DNA from: Pseudomonas sp. v388
Lineage (GTDB): Bacteria; Pseudomonadota; Gammaproteobacteria; Pseudomonadales; Pseudomonadaceae
Reading direction: 5' to 3'
Length of the DNA stretch: 64,000 nucleotides
NCBI RefSeq assembly: GCF_003935425.1
Contig: NZ_RHQN01000008.1
Span: 62,001 to 126,000, forward strand
The position numbers and the translations under genes are program-made. A model generated the notes under the pieces. It worked only from the letters and a program-made list of their open reading frames with translations, was not told the DNA's origin and made no database searches. This document shows positions 7,766-17,300 of the stretch, in pieces. The first letter of the stretch is position 1, and every line of letters starts with the position of its first letter.

Positions 7766-7780
7766 GCAAGGCATATGCCA
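7766..7780 (-). promoter_or_regulatory. Sigma-54 (RpoN) promoter of nasST
   Basis: The minus strand reads TGGCATATGCCTTGC with exact GG-N10-GC spacing. The predicted start is near 7754, about 9 bases before the first hexaloop hairpin. The element lies back-to-back with the pyrD promoter. Confidence 0.8.
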
Positions 7781-7842
7781 GTGACCGAAATCCGTGCACG
7801 GGAACTTTGTCGCGCGTCTCGCATGCAAGGCCCGGTCGCGTC

Positions 7843-7848
7843 TATAAT
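7843..7848 (+). promoter_or_regulatory. Candidate -10 element of the pyrD promoter
   Basis: A perfect TATAAT lies 40 bases upstream of the pyrD start. I see no good -35 hexamer 17 bases before it, so the promoter is only partly supported. Confidence 0.5.
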
Positions 7849-7887
7849 CGCGCCCTGAATTCAGCTTCTCACGAGCCTAGCCCGCCC

Positions 7888-8913
7888 ATGTATAACCTGG
7901 CCCGCCAGTTATTGTTCAAACTCTCCCCGGAAACCTCCCACGACTTGTCCCTGGACCTGATCGGTGCGGGAGGGCGGCTGGGGCTCAATGGCCTGTTGTG
8001 CAAGGCGCCGGTCAGGCTGCCGGTGACGGTCATGGGCCTGGAGTTTCCCAACCCCGTGGGCCTTGCGGCCGGGCTGGACAAGAATGGTGCGGCCATCGAT
8101 GGCTTTGCGCAGCTGGGCTTTGGTTTCGTCGAGATCGGCACCGTCACGCCGCGTGCGCAGCCGGGCAACCCCAAGCCAAGGATATTCCGCCTGCCCAACG
8201 CCGAAGCCATCATCAACCGCATGGGCTTCAACAACCTGGGCGTCGATCACCTGCTGACCCGCGTCGAGGCGGCCCGCTACAAGGGCATCCTGGGAATCAA
8301 CATCGGCAAGAACTTCGACACGCCGGTCGAGCGTGCGGTGGATGACTACCTGATCTGCCTGGACAAAGTCTATGACCATGCCAGCTACATCACGGTCAAC
8401 GTCAGCTCGCCGAACACCCCTGGCCTGCGCAGCCTGCAGTTCGGCGATTCGCTCAAGCAGTTGCTCGAAGCACTGGGCAAGCGCCAGCAGGAACTGACCA
8501 TGCGGCACGGCAAGCGCGTGCCGCTGGCGATCAAGATCGCGCCGGACATGACCGATGAGGAAACCGTGCTGGTGGCCGCTGCGCTGATCGAATCGGGTAT
8601 GGACGCGGTCATCGCGACCAACACCACCCTGAGTCGCGAAGGGGTGGCCGGTTTGCCTCATGCCGATGAGGCAGGCGGTCTGTCGGGCGCGCCAGTGCGC
8701 GAGAAGAGCACCCACACCGTGCGCGTGCTGGCCGCTGAACTGGCCGGACGCATGCCGATCATCGCGGCAGGCGGCATCACCGAGGGCCGCCACGCGGCCG
8801 AGAAGATCGCTGCCGGTGCCAGCCTCGTACAGGTCTACTCGGGGTTCATCTACAAGGGGCCGGCGCTGATTCGTGAATCAGTGGATGCGATCGCCGCCAT
8901 GCCTCGCGGCTGA
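7888..8913 (+). CDS. pyrD: Dihydroorotate dehydrogenase (quinone), class 2
   Basis: Membrane-associated flavoprotein of pyrimidine synthesis that oxidises dihydroorotate to orotate and passes electrons to quinone. The 341 residues are the usual length for gamma-proteobacterial PyrD. Visible features are the class 2 N-terminal amphipathic helix region ([15 protein letters not shown]), the FMN-binding [10 protein letters not shown], the signature [12 protein letters not shown], the catalytic region [14 protein letters not shown] with the class 2 serine, and the C-terminal phosphate-binding [13 protein letters not shown]. The ATG is at 7888-7890; longer upstream frames run into the nasST control region and are rejected. 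Confidence 0.97.
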   Translation: MYNLARQLLFKLSPETSHDLSLDLIGAGGRLGLNGLLCKAPVRLPVTVMGLEFPNPVGLAAGLDKNGAAIDGFAQLGFGFVEIGTVTPRAQPGNPKPRIFRLPNAEAIINRMGFNNLGVDHLLTRVEAARYKGILGINIGKNFDTPVERAVDDYLICLDKVYDHASYITVNVSSPNTPGLRSLQFGDSLKQLLEALGKRQQELTMRHGKRVPLAIKIAPDMTDEETVLVAAALIESGMDAVIATNTTLSREGVAGLPHADEAGGLSGAPVREKSTHTVRVLAAELAGRMPIIAAGGITEGRHAAEKIAAGASLVQVYSGFIYKGPALIRESVDAIAAMPRG

Positions 8914-8930
8914 GTCGGTGCATCCAGCGG

Positions 8931-8958
8931 CAAAAGAAAGGGGCTCTCGAGGAGCCCC
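8931..8958 (-). terminator. Intrinsic terminator downstream of rmf
   Basis: GGGGCTC and GAGCCCC (8940-8958) form a seven-pair stem. Read on the minus strand it is followed by a T-rich run (TTTCTTTTG), so it terminates rmf. In the plus direction the run after the stem is not T-rich, although it may still help to end pyrD. Confidence 0.7.
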
Positions 8959-9045
8959 TGGGTATCAACCCGCCGCCCGGGTGGGGCGTGCATGGTACGG
9001 ATGTAAAGTCAGTCAATAAGTCTCGATGGACTGGTCGGGGTTACC

Positions 9046-9261
9046 TCATCCGACCGCGTGAAGTTCGTTGAGTCTGTGGATTCCCGCAGTGCCGGTCATA
9101 CCGTCCCAGTTGTCGCCACGTCCTTCTCGCCAGCCATTGATCCATGCCTGGCGTACCGACGGTAGAGTAAAAGGGCAAAGCTCACGGGATTTACCATGAA
9201 CGCCGTACTGATATCCGCGTAAAAATGCTCTTTCCAACGGATCACGCTTAAGTCTTCTCAT
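9046..9261 (-). CDS. rmf: Ribosome modulation factor
   Basis: A 71-residue basic protein that drives dimerisation of 70S ribosomes into inactive 100S particles in stationary phase. The family signature is clear: MRRLKRDPLERAFLRGYQ at the N-terminus, then ELCPF and RQAWINGWREGR. The position between pyrD and rlmL is conserved in Pseudomonas. The ATG at 9259-9261 is preceded by GAGGGC. A GATATAAC segment near 9285 on the minus strand could be the -10 element, but the promoter is not firmly placed. The C-terminal extension beyond GDNWDGMTG is usual for pseudomonads. Confidence 0.96.
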   Translation of the reverse strand: MRRLKRDPLERAFLRGYQYGVHGKSRELCPFTLPSVRQAWINGWREGRGDNWDGMTGTAGIHRLNELHAVG

Positions 9262-9807
9262 AGGGTATTGCCCTCGTCTGTTGACTGTTATATCCCTGAG
9301 ACCCCGTGGTGAGGTCGGGCAGAATTTTTCTGCCGTTGGTGCCCGCTGCCGGCGTCGCGGGCCTTGGTGTCATTACCGTTGCAGTAATGACCTGAGTTGA
9401 TTTCTAACCAAAGCGCATGACGGTGTGAATGATCTTTTTGTCATAAGGAAGTCACATTCAGGTCTGTCAGGAGATAAGGCGCCGAGTGTTGTAACGTTCA
9501 TTTACCACGCAGGCCCCCTGATGCGCGGGCTTGGGAAGAATGCGAAAGACCCCGGCAGCGGCGCTGCTGGCAACTTGCCAAGGGACTTCAGGCGACGAAG
9601 GGTCGCAACGAGATTGGTTATTACCTACCTTCGCGGGTAGGTTATTGGCTTCATCGCTACTTATGACTGCCGTAATGCCCGTCGGGTGAATACGGTGGAC
9701 CGGCACACGTTACGTGCCACGCAGGCGTTCTCCCTGAAAGGCGCCTGTTTTGAATCTGGCGAGGCAATGCGTTGCCCGCCGCTGACGGCTCAGGCCCTGG
9801 AATACAC
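9262..9807 (+). other. Gene-free region between rmf and rlmL with several inverted repeats
   Basis: No convincing coding frame lies in these 546 bases. Three perfect short inverted repeats are visible: GGCAGAA/TTCTGCC with a 3-base loop (9318-9334), GTCATTAC/GTAATGAC with a 7-base loop (9369-9391), and ACCTACC/GGTAGGT with a 6-base TTCGCG loop (9623-9642). None is followed by a clear T-run. They could be operators for the divergent genes or parts of a small RNA; sequence alone does not decide. Confidence 0.45.
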
Positions 9808-12057
9808 ATGTCGGATCGCTACGAACTGTTCCTCACTTGCCCCAAAGGCCTGGAAGGCCTGCTTGCCGAAGAGGCCACGGGCCTGGGTCTTGAGGAAGCC
9901 CGCGAACATACCTCGGCCATTCGCGGCATGGCCGACATGGAGACCGCCTACCGGCTGTGCCTGTGGTCCCGCCTGGCGAACCGGGTGCTGCTGGTACTCA
10001 AGCGTTTCCCGATGAAGGATGCCGAAGACCTGTATCACGGCGTGCTGGATGTCGAATGGCAGGATCACCTCGAAGCCGAAGGCAGCATCGCCGTCGAGTT
10101 CAGTGGCCACGGCTCGGGCATCGACAACACCCACTTCGGGGCGCTGAAGGTCAAGGATGCCATCGTCGACAAGCTGCGTACCCCGGACGGCGCGCGTCCA
10201 TCGGTGGACAAGATCAACCCGGACCTGCGCGTGCACCTGCGTCTGGATCGCGGTGAAGCGATCCTGTCTCTGGACCTGTCCGGCCACAGCCTGCACCAGC
10301 GCGGCTACCGCCTGCAGCAGGGCGCCGCGCCGCTCAAGGAAAACCTTGCCGCAGCTATTCTGGTTCGCGCCGGCTGGCCGCGCATTGCTGCCGAGGGCGG
10401 CGCACTGGCCGACCCGATGTGCGGCGTGGGCACCTTCCTGGTGGAAGCGGGCATGATGGCCGCCGACATCGCTCCCAACCTCAAGCGCGAGCGCTGGGGT
10501 TTCTCCGCGTGGCTGGGCCACGTCCCGGCACTGTGGCGCAAGCTGCATGACGAAGCCCTGGCGCGCGCGCAGGCCGGTCTGGCCAGGCCGCCGCTGTGGA
10601 TTCGCGGTTACGAAGCCGATCCGCGCCTGATCCAGCCGGGCCGCAACAACATCGAGCGTGCCGGCCTGAGCGAGTGGATCAAGGTCTATCAGGGCGAAGT
10701 CGCGACCTTCGAGCCGCGTCCGGACCAGAACCAGAAAGGCCTGGTGATCTGCAACCCACCCTACGGCGAACGCTTGGGTGATGAAGCCAGCCTGCTTTAT
10801 CTCTACCAGAACCTGGGTGAGCGTCTGCGTCAGGCTTGCCTGAACTGGGAAGCAGCGGTGTTCACCGGCGCGCCGGATCTGGGCAAGCGCATGGGCATCC
10901 GCAGCCACAAACAGTATTCGTTCTGGAACGGCGCGCTGCCGTGCAAGCTGCTGCTGATCAAGGTGCTGCCGGACCAGTTCGTCACCGGTGAACGTCGTAC
11001 CCCGGAGCAACGCCAGGTCGAGCGCGAGACGCCGGTCGAAGCGCCGGTGGAGAAGCAGTTCAACAAGAACGGCAACCCGATCAAGCCGGCACCGGTGGTG
11101 GTTGAACAGCCGCGCCTGAGCGAAGGCGGGCAGATGTTTGCCAACCGCTTGCAAAAGAACCTCAAGCAGATGGGCAAGTGGGTTCGCCGCGAGGGTATCG
11201 ACTGCTATCGGGTCTACGACGCGGACATGCCCGAGTATTCCCTGGCCATCGACCTGTATCACGATTGGGTTCATGTCCAGGAATACGCTGCGCCCAAGTC
11301 CATCGACCCGGAAAAGGCCTCGGCACGCCTGTTCGATGCGCTGGCGGCCATTCCCCAGGCGCTGAACATCGACAAGAGCCGCGTGGTGATCAAGCGTCGC
11401 GAGCGCCAGAGCGGCACCAAGCAGTATGAGCGTCAGAGTTCCCAGGGCCAGTTCCTGGAAGTGAAGGAAGGCGGAGTGAAGTTGCTGGTCAACCTGACCG
11501 ATTACCTGGACACCGGCCTGTTTCTCGACCATCGCCCGATGCGCATGCGCATTCAGCGGGAGGCAGCGGGCAAACGTTTCCTCAACCTGTTCGCCTACAC
11601 CGCGACCGCCAGTGTGCATGCGGCCAAGGGCGGCGCGCGCAGCACCACCAGCGTCGACCTGTCGAAAACTTACCTGGACTGGGCGCGTCGCAACCTGTCG
11701 CTGAACGGTTTCTCCGACAAAAACCGCCTGGAGCAGGGCGACGTAATGGCCTGGCTGCAAGCCAGCCGTGACGAGTACGACCTGATCTTCATCGATCCGC
11801 CAACCTTCTCCAACTCCAAGCGTATGGAAGGGGTTTTCGACGTGCAGCGTGACCAGGTGGAGTTGCTCGACCTGGCCATGGCGCGCCTGGCGCCGGGCGG
11901 CGTATTGTACTTCTCCAACAACTTCCGCAAGTTCGTGCTCGACGAGAACCTCGCCAAGCGCTATGCCGTGGAAGAAATCACCGCGCAAACCATCGACCAG
12001 GACTTTGCCCGCAACGGCAAGATTCACCGCGCCTGGAAGATCACCGCGCAGGCGTGA
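9808..12057 (+). CDS. rlmL: Bifunctional 23S rRNA methyltransferase RlmKL (m2G2445 / m7G2069)
   Basis: A 749-residue fusion enzyme that methylates 23S rRNA during assembly. The N-terminal half carries a THUMP RNA-binding domain (about residues 45-155) and the RlmL methyltransferase with SAM motif LADPMCGVGTF and catalytic CNPPYGERLG. The C-terminal half is RlmK, with NLFAYTATASVHAA and IDPPTFSNSKRM. It is slightly longer than the E. coli protein because of a linker around residues 390-430. The ATG at 9808-9810 gives MSDRYELFLTCPKGLE, the usual family start. It is a single-gene unit that ends in a REP-like element and a strong terminator. Confidence 0.96.
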   Translation: MSDRYELFLTCPKGLEGLLAEEATGLGLEEAREHTSAIRGMADMETAYRLCLWSRLANRVLLVLKRFPMKDAEDLYHGVLDVEWQDHLEAEGSIAVEFSGHGSGIDNTHFGALKVKDAIVDKLRTPDGARPSVDKINPDLRVHLRLDRGEAILSLDLSGHSLHQRGYRLQQGAAPLKENLAAAILVRAGWPRIAAEGGALADPMCGVGTFLVEAGMMAADIAPNLKRERWGFSAWLGHVPALWRKLHDEALARAQAGLARPPLWIRGYEADPRLIQPGRNNIERAGLSEWIKVYQGEVATFEPRPDQNQKGLVICNPPYGERLGDEASLLYLYQNLGERLRQACLNWEAAVFTGAPDLGKRMGIRSHKQYSFWNGALPCKLLLIKVLPDQFVTGERRTPEQRQVERETPVEAPVEKQFNKNGNPIKPAPVVVEQPRLSEGGQMFANRLQKNLKQMGKWVRREGIDCYRVYDADMPEYSLAIDLYHDWVHVQEYAAPKSIDPEKASARLFDALAAIPQALNIDKSRVVIKRRERQSGTKQYERQSSQGQFLEVKEGGVKLLVNLTDYLDTGLFLDHRPMRMRIQREAAGKRFLNLFAYTATASVHAAKGGARSTTSVDLSKTYLDWARRNLSLNGFSDKNRLEQGDVMAWLQASRDEYDLIFIDPPTFSNSKRMEGVFDVQRDQVELLDLAMARLAPGGVLYFSNNFRKFVLDENLAKRYAVEEITAQTIDQDFARNGKIHRAWKITAQA

Positions 12058-12091
12058 AGCTCGCCTTCGCCGGCAAGCTCGCTCCTACAGT
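12058..12091 (+). repeat. REP-like extragenic palindromic element (single copy)
   Basis: The segment directly after the rlmL stop contains CGCCGGCAAGCTCGCTCCTA and a short GCTCG.../...CGAGC-type palindrome typical of Pseudomonas REP sequences, which end in CTCCTACAG. Only one clear copy is seen here. Family assignment is from memory of the consensus. Confidence 0.6.
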
Positions 12092-12116
12092 AATGGGAAG
12101 AAGTGCATAGCCCTGT

Positions 12117-12145
12117 AAAAGCCCGCTCACTGAGCGGGCTTTTTC
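12117..12145. terminator. Bidirectional intrinsic terminator between rlmL and dacB
   Basis: AAAAGCCCGCTCA and TGAGCGGGCTTTTT form a long perfect stem with A- and T-runs on both sides. It serves the convergent rlmL and dacB genes. Confidence 0.9.
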
Positions 12146-12148
12146 ATT

Positions 12149-13618
12149 TCAGGGCTGCTGGATCGAGACCGTGGTGTTGCTCAGCTTGGGCTGGCGGTAC
12201 AGGTCCACCAGCACTTCATCGAGCACCGAAGAGGCACCGAAGGGACGCGGATCGTTGAGGATGGCGACCACCGCCCAGCTGTTGCCGTTGCTGTCGCGGG
12301 TAAACCCGGCGATGGCGCGCACGGTGTTGAGCGTGCCGGTCTTGATGTGCGCCTGACCCAGCAACGCCGTGCGCTTTAGACGCTTGCGCATGGTGCCGTC
12401 CATGCCGGCCAGCGGCATCGAACTCATGAACTCGGCCGCATACGGGCTGCGCCATGCGGCCTGCAGGATCACCGCCATTTCCCGGGCGCTCACCCGTTCC
12501 GCGCGGGACAGGCCGGAACCGTTTTCCATCACCAGATGCGGCGCGGTGATGCCCTTTTTCGCCAGCCATTGGCGAACCACCCGTTGCGCCGCCTTGGCGT
12601 CGTCACCGTCGGCTTCGTTACGAAATTCCTGGCCCAGGCTCAGGAACAGCTGCTGGGCCATGGTGTTGTTGCTGTATTTGTTGATGTCGCGGATGACTTC
12701 CACCAGATCTGGGGAGAACGCCTTGGCCAGCAGCTTCGCGTTGCCGGGCACTACGTCGACCCGGTCCTTGCCCAGGATGGTACCGCCCAGTTCCTGCCAG
12801 ATTGCGCGCACGGCACCGGCCGCGTAGGTGGGGTGATCGAGCAGCGACAGGTAGGTCTGCGAGTTGCAACCATTGCCGAGCTGGCCGCTGACGGTCACGT
12901 TGACGCTGCCGTCGGGCTGGGTGACCGGGTTGTAGCGGACTTCGCCGGTGCACTGCTTGGTGGCCGCCGGCTTGACCTGATTGTCGATCCGCACGGTGGC
13001 GATGGGCGGCTCGACCGAGACCAGAATCTTGCCGTCGTCATTGCGGGTCACGAAACGCAGGGCCTTGAGGTTGACCATCAGTGAATCGGGTTTGACCAGG
13101 AACGGCTTGTTGACGTCGTTGCCGTCGTCATTGAATACCGGGAGCTGCGGCTGCACGAAATGGCTGCGGTCCAGGATCAGGTCACCGGTGACCTGCTGCA
13201 CACCGTTGGCGCGCAGATCGCGCATCAACAGCCAGAGTTTTTCCATGTTCAGCTTGGGGTCGCCGCCACCCTTGAGGTACAGGTTGCCGCGCAGTACACC
13301 ATTGCTCAGGGTGCCGTCGGTGAAGAATTCGGTTTTCCACTGGTGGGTCGGGCCGAGCACTTCGAGTGCGGCGTAAGTCGTGACCAGCTTCATGGTGGAC
13401 GCCGGGTTGACCGACACATCGGCGTTGAATACGGTCGGCGTGCCGGGGCCGGTGAGCGGCAGCATCACCAGCGACAATGCGTCGTCGTTGAGCTTGCTGG
13501 CTTTCAGGGCTTGTTGCACCTTGGGAGGAAGGGTGGTGTTGACGACGGCGGCATAGGCAGGAACGGCCAATGGAAAGATGAAGGTGGCCAACAGCAAAGG
13601 ACGCAACGATTTGATCAT
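12149..13618 (-). CDS. dacB: D-alanyl-D-alanine carboxypeptidase/endopeptidase (PBP4 type)
   Basis: A 489-residue periplasmic class C penicillin-binding protein that trims peptidoglycan stem peptides and cuts cross-links. It starts with a signal peptide (cleavage after VPAYA, about residue 23). The three active-site motifs are present: SxxK in NPASTMKLVTTY, SxN in INKYSNNTMAQ, and KTG in HIKTGTLNTV. The long insertion between the first two motifs is typical of the PBP4 family. The gene is convergent with rlmL and divergent from yggL, as at the equivalent P. aeruginosa locus. Confidence 0.95.
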   Translation of the reverse strand: MIKSLRPLLLATFIFPLAVPAYAAVVNTTLPPKVQQALKASKLNDDALSLVMLPLTGPGTPTVFNADVSVNPASTMKLVTTYAALEVLGPTHQWKTEFFTDGTLSNGVLRGNLYLKGGGDPKLNMEKLWLLMRDLRANGVQQVTGDLILDRSHFVQPQLPVFNDDGNDVNKPFLVKPDSLMVNLKALRFVTRNDDGKILVSVEPPIATVRIDNQVKPAATKQCTGEVRYNPVTQPDGSVNVTVSGQLGNGCNSQTYLSLLDHPTYAAGAVRAIWQELGGTILGKDRVDVVPGNAKLLAKAFSPDLVEVIRDINKYSNNTMAQQLFLSLGQEFRNEADGDDAKAAQRVVRQWLAKKGITAPHLVMENGSGLSRAERVSAREMAVILQAAWRSPYAAEFMSSMPLAGMDGTMRKRLKRTALLGQAHIKTGTLNTVRAIAGFTRDSNGNSWAVVAILNDPRPFGASSVLDEVLVDLYRQPKLSNTTVSIQQP

Positions 13619-13891
13619 GGACGTAAAACCCTACTGCAAAGAGGGGGACAAAAAAGAGGGCATGGATGGATTCCCTCGGTGGAAATATAGTTCGCGTGGA
13701 AAAAATGGGTAATAACACGCGGCCCGTACTGGACAAAGCGGCATTATGCCCGAAGCCGGGCGGGGTTGTGAGCGGCCGGGCCCCGCCGTGCAAGACTTTT
13801 TTCAGTAACAGGGCCCAATGTCCAATAGACGGGCTTTTACGCGCCCAAGCTGGTAAAGTGCCGCCCGGTATTTATTTATGAGGATTGTTCC

Positions 13892-14236
13892 ATGGCCACT
13901 AACCGTTCCCGCCGTCTGCGCAAAAAACTCTGCGTGGATGAATTCCAGGAGCTGGGTTTTGAGCTGAACCTGGACTTCAAACCAGAGCTGGATGACCAGG
14001 CAATCGATGCTTTCCTCGAAGCTTTCCTGAAAGAAGCCATGGAAGCCAACGGCCTTGGCTACGTAGGCGGCGATGACTTCGGTCTGGTTTGCCTGAGCAA
14101 GCGTGGCTCGGTCAACGAAGAGCAGCGTGCAGCTGTTGAAGCCTGGCTCAAGGGCCGCAGCGAACTGACTGAAATGACCGTCAGCCCGCTGATCGACGTC
14201 TGGTACCCGGAAAAAGAAATCAATCCGGTAGCTTGA
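13892..14236 (+). CDS. yggL: YggL family 50S ribosome-binding protein (DUF469)
   Basis: A 114-residue acidic protein with a basic N-terminus (ATNRSRRLRKKLCVDEFQELGF) and the family core GYVGGDDFGLVCLSKRGS. E. coli YggL binds the large ribosomal subunit; the exact role is not settled. The ATG at 13892-13894 follows GAGGATTGTTCC. It is transcribed away from dacB and ends before a terminator shared with the convergent rocS2. Its closeness to rmf and rlmL places three ribosome-related genes in 5 kb. Confidence 0.92.
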   Translation: MATNRSRRLRKKLCVDEFQELGFELNLDFKPELDDQAIDAFLEAFLKEAMEANGLGYVGGDDFGLVCLSKRGSVNEEQRAAVEAWLKGRSELTEMTVSPLIDVWYPEKEINPVA

Positions 14237-14243
14237 TGTTTCG

Positions 14244-14268
14244 GGAAGCAGGCCCTGCGCCTGCTTCC
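14244..14268 (+). terminator. Hairpin terminator after yggL
   Basis: GGAAGCAGGC and GCCTGCTTCC form a perfect ten-pair stem with a five-base loop, eight bases after the yggL stop. The following run (TGCTTC) is only weakly T-rich, so efficiency is uncertain. It lies between convergent genes. Confidence 0.6.
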
Positions 14269-14314
14269 TGCTTCACCCCTGCGCTTTCCCTCCCCGTTTT
14301 ACCTTCGCGTGTCT

Positions 14315-17300
14315 TCAATCGGCTTGTGCAGCCAATGCCTCCTGGCTGGCCAGCGCTTCCTCGAGCCTGTGCATCGCCTTTTCCACGTCCCGTTGCCGTT
14401 GAACCAGCTCGTCGCCTTCTGCCGTCACGCATGCGGCTTCCAGCCGTTCGCAGGTTTCGATCACCTGTGAGGCGCGAATGATTCGTGCGGCGCCTTTGAT
14501 GCGGTGGGCCATTTCCCGAACCTGTTCCCGTTGCCGCTGAACGTCGAGACTCGCCAGGGTGCGTCGGTCTTCCTGACTGCTGCGCAGCAACTGGGCCAAC
14601 AGGCGTTGCACCATGTCCGGACGATCGCCGGTGAGGCTGCTGACACTGCCGAGATTGAAAGCAGGCGCCTGACGTTCCAGGGGTGTGACCTTTGCCACCT
14701 GCTCGTTGAGGGTGTTCAGGGTAAGAGGCTTGAAGAGGCAATCGTCCATGCCCGCTTCGGCACAGCGCTGGATTTCCTCGGGCTGGGCGTTGGCGGTGTA
14801 ACCCCAGATCGTACAGTGTTGCGCTCCTCGGGCCTGTTCATGCCTGCGGATCTGGCGGGCCAGGTCGTAGCCATTGAGAACCGGCATGTTGCAGTCGGCG
14901 ACCACCAGGTCGTAGGTATCGGCCAACCAGCATTCCAGGCCTTGCGCGCCATTCTCGGCCATGTCGCATTGATGGCCGAGAAAGCTCAGTTGCTGGAAGA
15001 GCAGGAGGCGGTTCGCCGGGTGGTCGTCGACGATCAGAATACGCAGCAGGTGTCCGGCCGCAGGCGGGCTTTCAAGGGGGGCGGGCGCACTGCCCGCCGG
15101 GTCGAGGCAGGTCAGCTCCAGGGTCATGCGGACCTGCGTGCCCACGCCCGGCTCGCTGTCCAGAGTCAGGCTGCCGCCCATCATCTGGCAGAGATTGCGG
15201 CAGATCACCAGCCCAAGCCCGGCGCCGGTTCGCGATTGCCGGGTCTGGTCGTCGACCTGGCTGAACGGCTCGAACAGGCGTAGCTGGTCGTCAGCGCTGA
15301 TGCCGATGCCGCTGTCCTGCACGGTGAGGGTCAGGCGCATGCGTTGAGGATCGGGGCCGTCTTCGGCCTGCAGGGTGATCCGGACCTGGCCCTGCGACGT
15401 GAACTTGATCGCATTGCTCACCAGATTGGACAGGATCTGCTTGAACCGCAGGGGATCGACCAGCACGTCGGTGTTGACCCGGCTGTCCAGGTCCAGCACC
15501 AGGTTCAGTCGCTTCTGCCGGGCCAGTCCGTCGAACACCCGCACCACCGTTTCGGCGAGCCGTCGCAGGTTGGCGCGCTCGGGGCTCAAGGTCAGGCGAC
15601 CGGTCTCGATTCGGGCGATGTCGAGGATGTCGCCGATCAGGCCCAGCAGATCGTTGGCCGAACCGTAGGCGACTTCGATGGCGCCCCGATCCAGCTCGCC
15701 CTGATCGGCGCGCTTGAGCGCCAGTTCCAGCATGCCGATCACCGCATTCATGGGCGTGCGAATTTCATGGCTCATGGTCGCCAGGAAGGTACTTTTGGCA
15801 CGGTTGGCGTTGTCGGCCTGCTCCTTGGCGGCCTGCAGTTGCTCGATCAACTGGCGGCGCTCGCTGATGTCGATCCAGCCGCCGATGATGCCCTGTACTT
15901 CACCCAGGGAATCGCGGAACGGCAGTATCCAGTGATAGATCGTCAGCAGCCGCTCGCCGATGTGCAGGGTCCGGTCCTGCACCATGGCGGTGCCGGTGGC
16001 CATGACGTGCTGATAGTCGGCGGCGTATTCCTGCGCTTCGAACGCATTGCTCAGTACCCCTTCGATGACGGTCTTGTCGATGACGTCCTCGCGGCGCGCG
16101 GCGAAGGCCTTGAGGTAGCTGTCGTTGCACATTCGCAGCAGCCCCTCGCGATCACGCACGTAGATCGGGTGCGGGGTGCCGTCGACCAGTGCGCGCATGA
16201 ATTCGAGCTGGTCGTTCAAGGCCCGTTCGGCAGCCTCGCGCTGTTTGATCTGGCGCCGCATCCAGGCGTTCCAGGCCAGCAAGGCAAGCAGCAGCAGGCC
16301 CGCACCCGCCAGGATCTGATAGATCAGCCGTTGATAGTCTTGCCAATTGACGCCGGTATGGGCGTAGGAACGCCAGCGGTTGTTGATCGCTGCAATTTCC
16401 TGGGGGGCGATGCTCGCCAGTGCCTTGTCGAGAATGGAGTTCAGTTCCAGGGCGTTGCGCGAGGTCGCCATGGAGATCAGTGCCGGTTCCTCGCCGACCG
16501 TGGCGGTGATCTGCAGCCGCTGGCCGAAGATGCCCGACGAGAGGAAGTAGTTGGCGCTGAGCAGCGAAGTGACCGCGCCCTCGACTCGTCCCAGCGCGAG
16601 CATGTCGAGCACCTGAAAGGGGTTGTCGACTTCCACCGGGGCGATGCCCGGGTGTTCGCGTTTCAGCCAGGGCAGCAGCGGGCTGCCCTGGATCAGCGCG
16701 ACCCGTTTGCCATCCATCTGCTGCAGATAGGTAGGGTTGCGCTCACCCTTGAGGGTCAGCAGAACGAAGGAATTCTCGATATAGGGGCGGCTGAAATTCA
16801 GTCGATCCTGGCGCTCGTCACTGGCTGCCAGCGCGCCGATGACGTCAGCCTGCCCCAGGTTCACCTGATCCATCATATCGGCCATGCCCGGCGCGCGCCT
16901 GACTTCGAAGCGCAAGCCGGTGCGCAGCCGGACCAGTTCCAGCAGGTCGGCGGTCACTCCGCGAAAATGCCCGTTGGTGTCGAAGAACGTCAGGGGAGCG
17001 TAGGTTTCGTTGATCACCACCCGCACCGTCGGGTGCCGGGCAATCCAGCGTTCTTCCCGCGGCGTCAGTTGCAGCTTCTGGTCGGTGACCATCAGGTCGC
17101 TGCCGGCGCTCCAGCGCTTGGAAATGTCGATGCGCTCGTCGACCGGGATGGCCTTGAGGATCTGGTTGACGATATTCAGCAGCGGGGCGTTGGCATGGCT
17201 GACGGCGAAGCTGAAGCCGTTGGCCTCGTGCTTGCCGAAGTTGGCCATCTGCACGTTGTTCAGGTAGCCCTTGTTGATGATGTACTGGGTGGAAATCGTG

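Noticed and set aside
9425-9640. Possible small gene in the rmf-rlmL gap
   Set aside because: The 71-codon frame has no convincing ribosome site, no hydrophobic or domain pattern, and crosses an inverted repeat.
9790-12027. Very long open frame (745 codons) antisense to rlmL
   Set aside because: It mirrors the codon structure of rlmL in high-GC DNA, has no domain I recognise and no ribosome site. The same applies to long antisense frames over rocS2 (15344-17524), thrS (54959-56923), pheS/pheT (58206-60476) and the 27222-29111 region.
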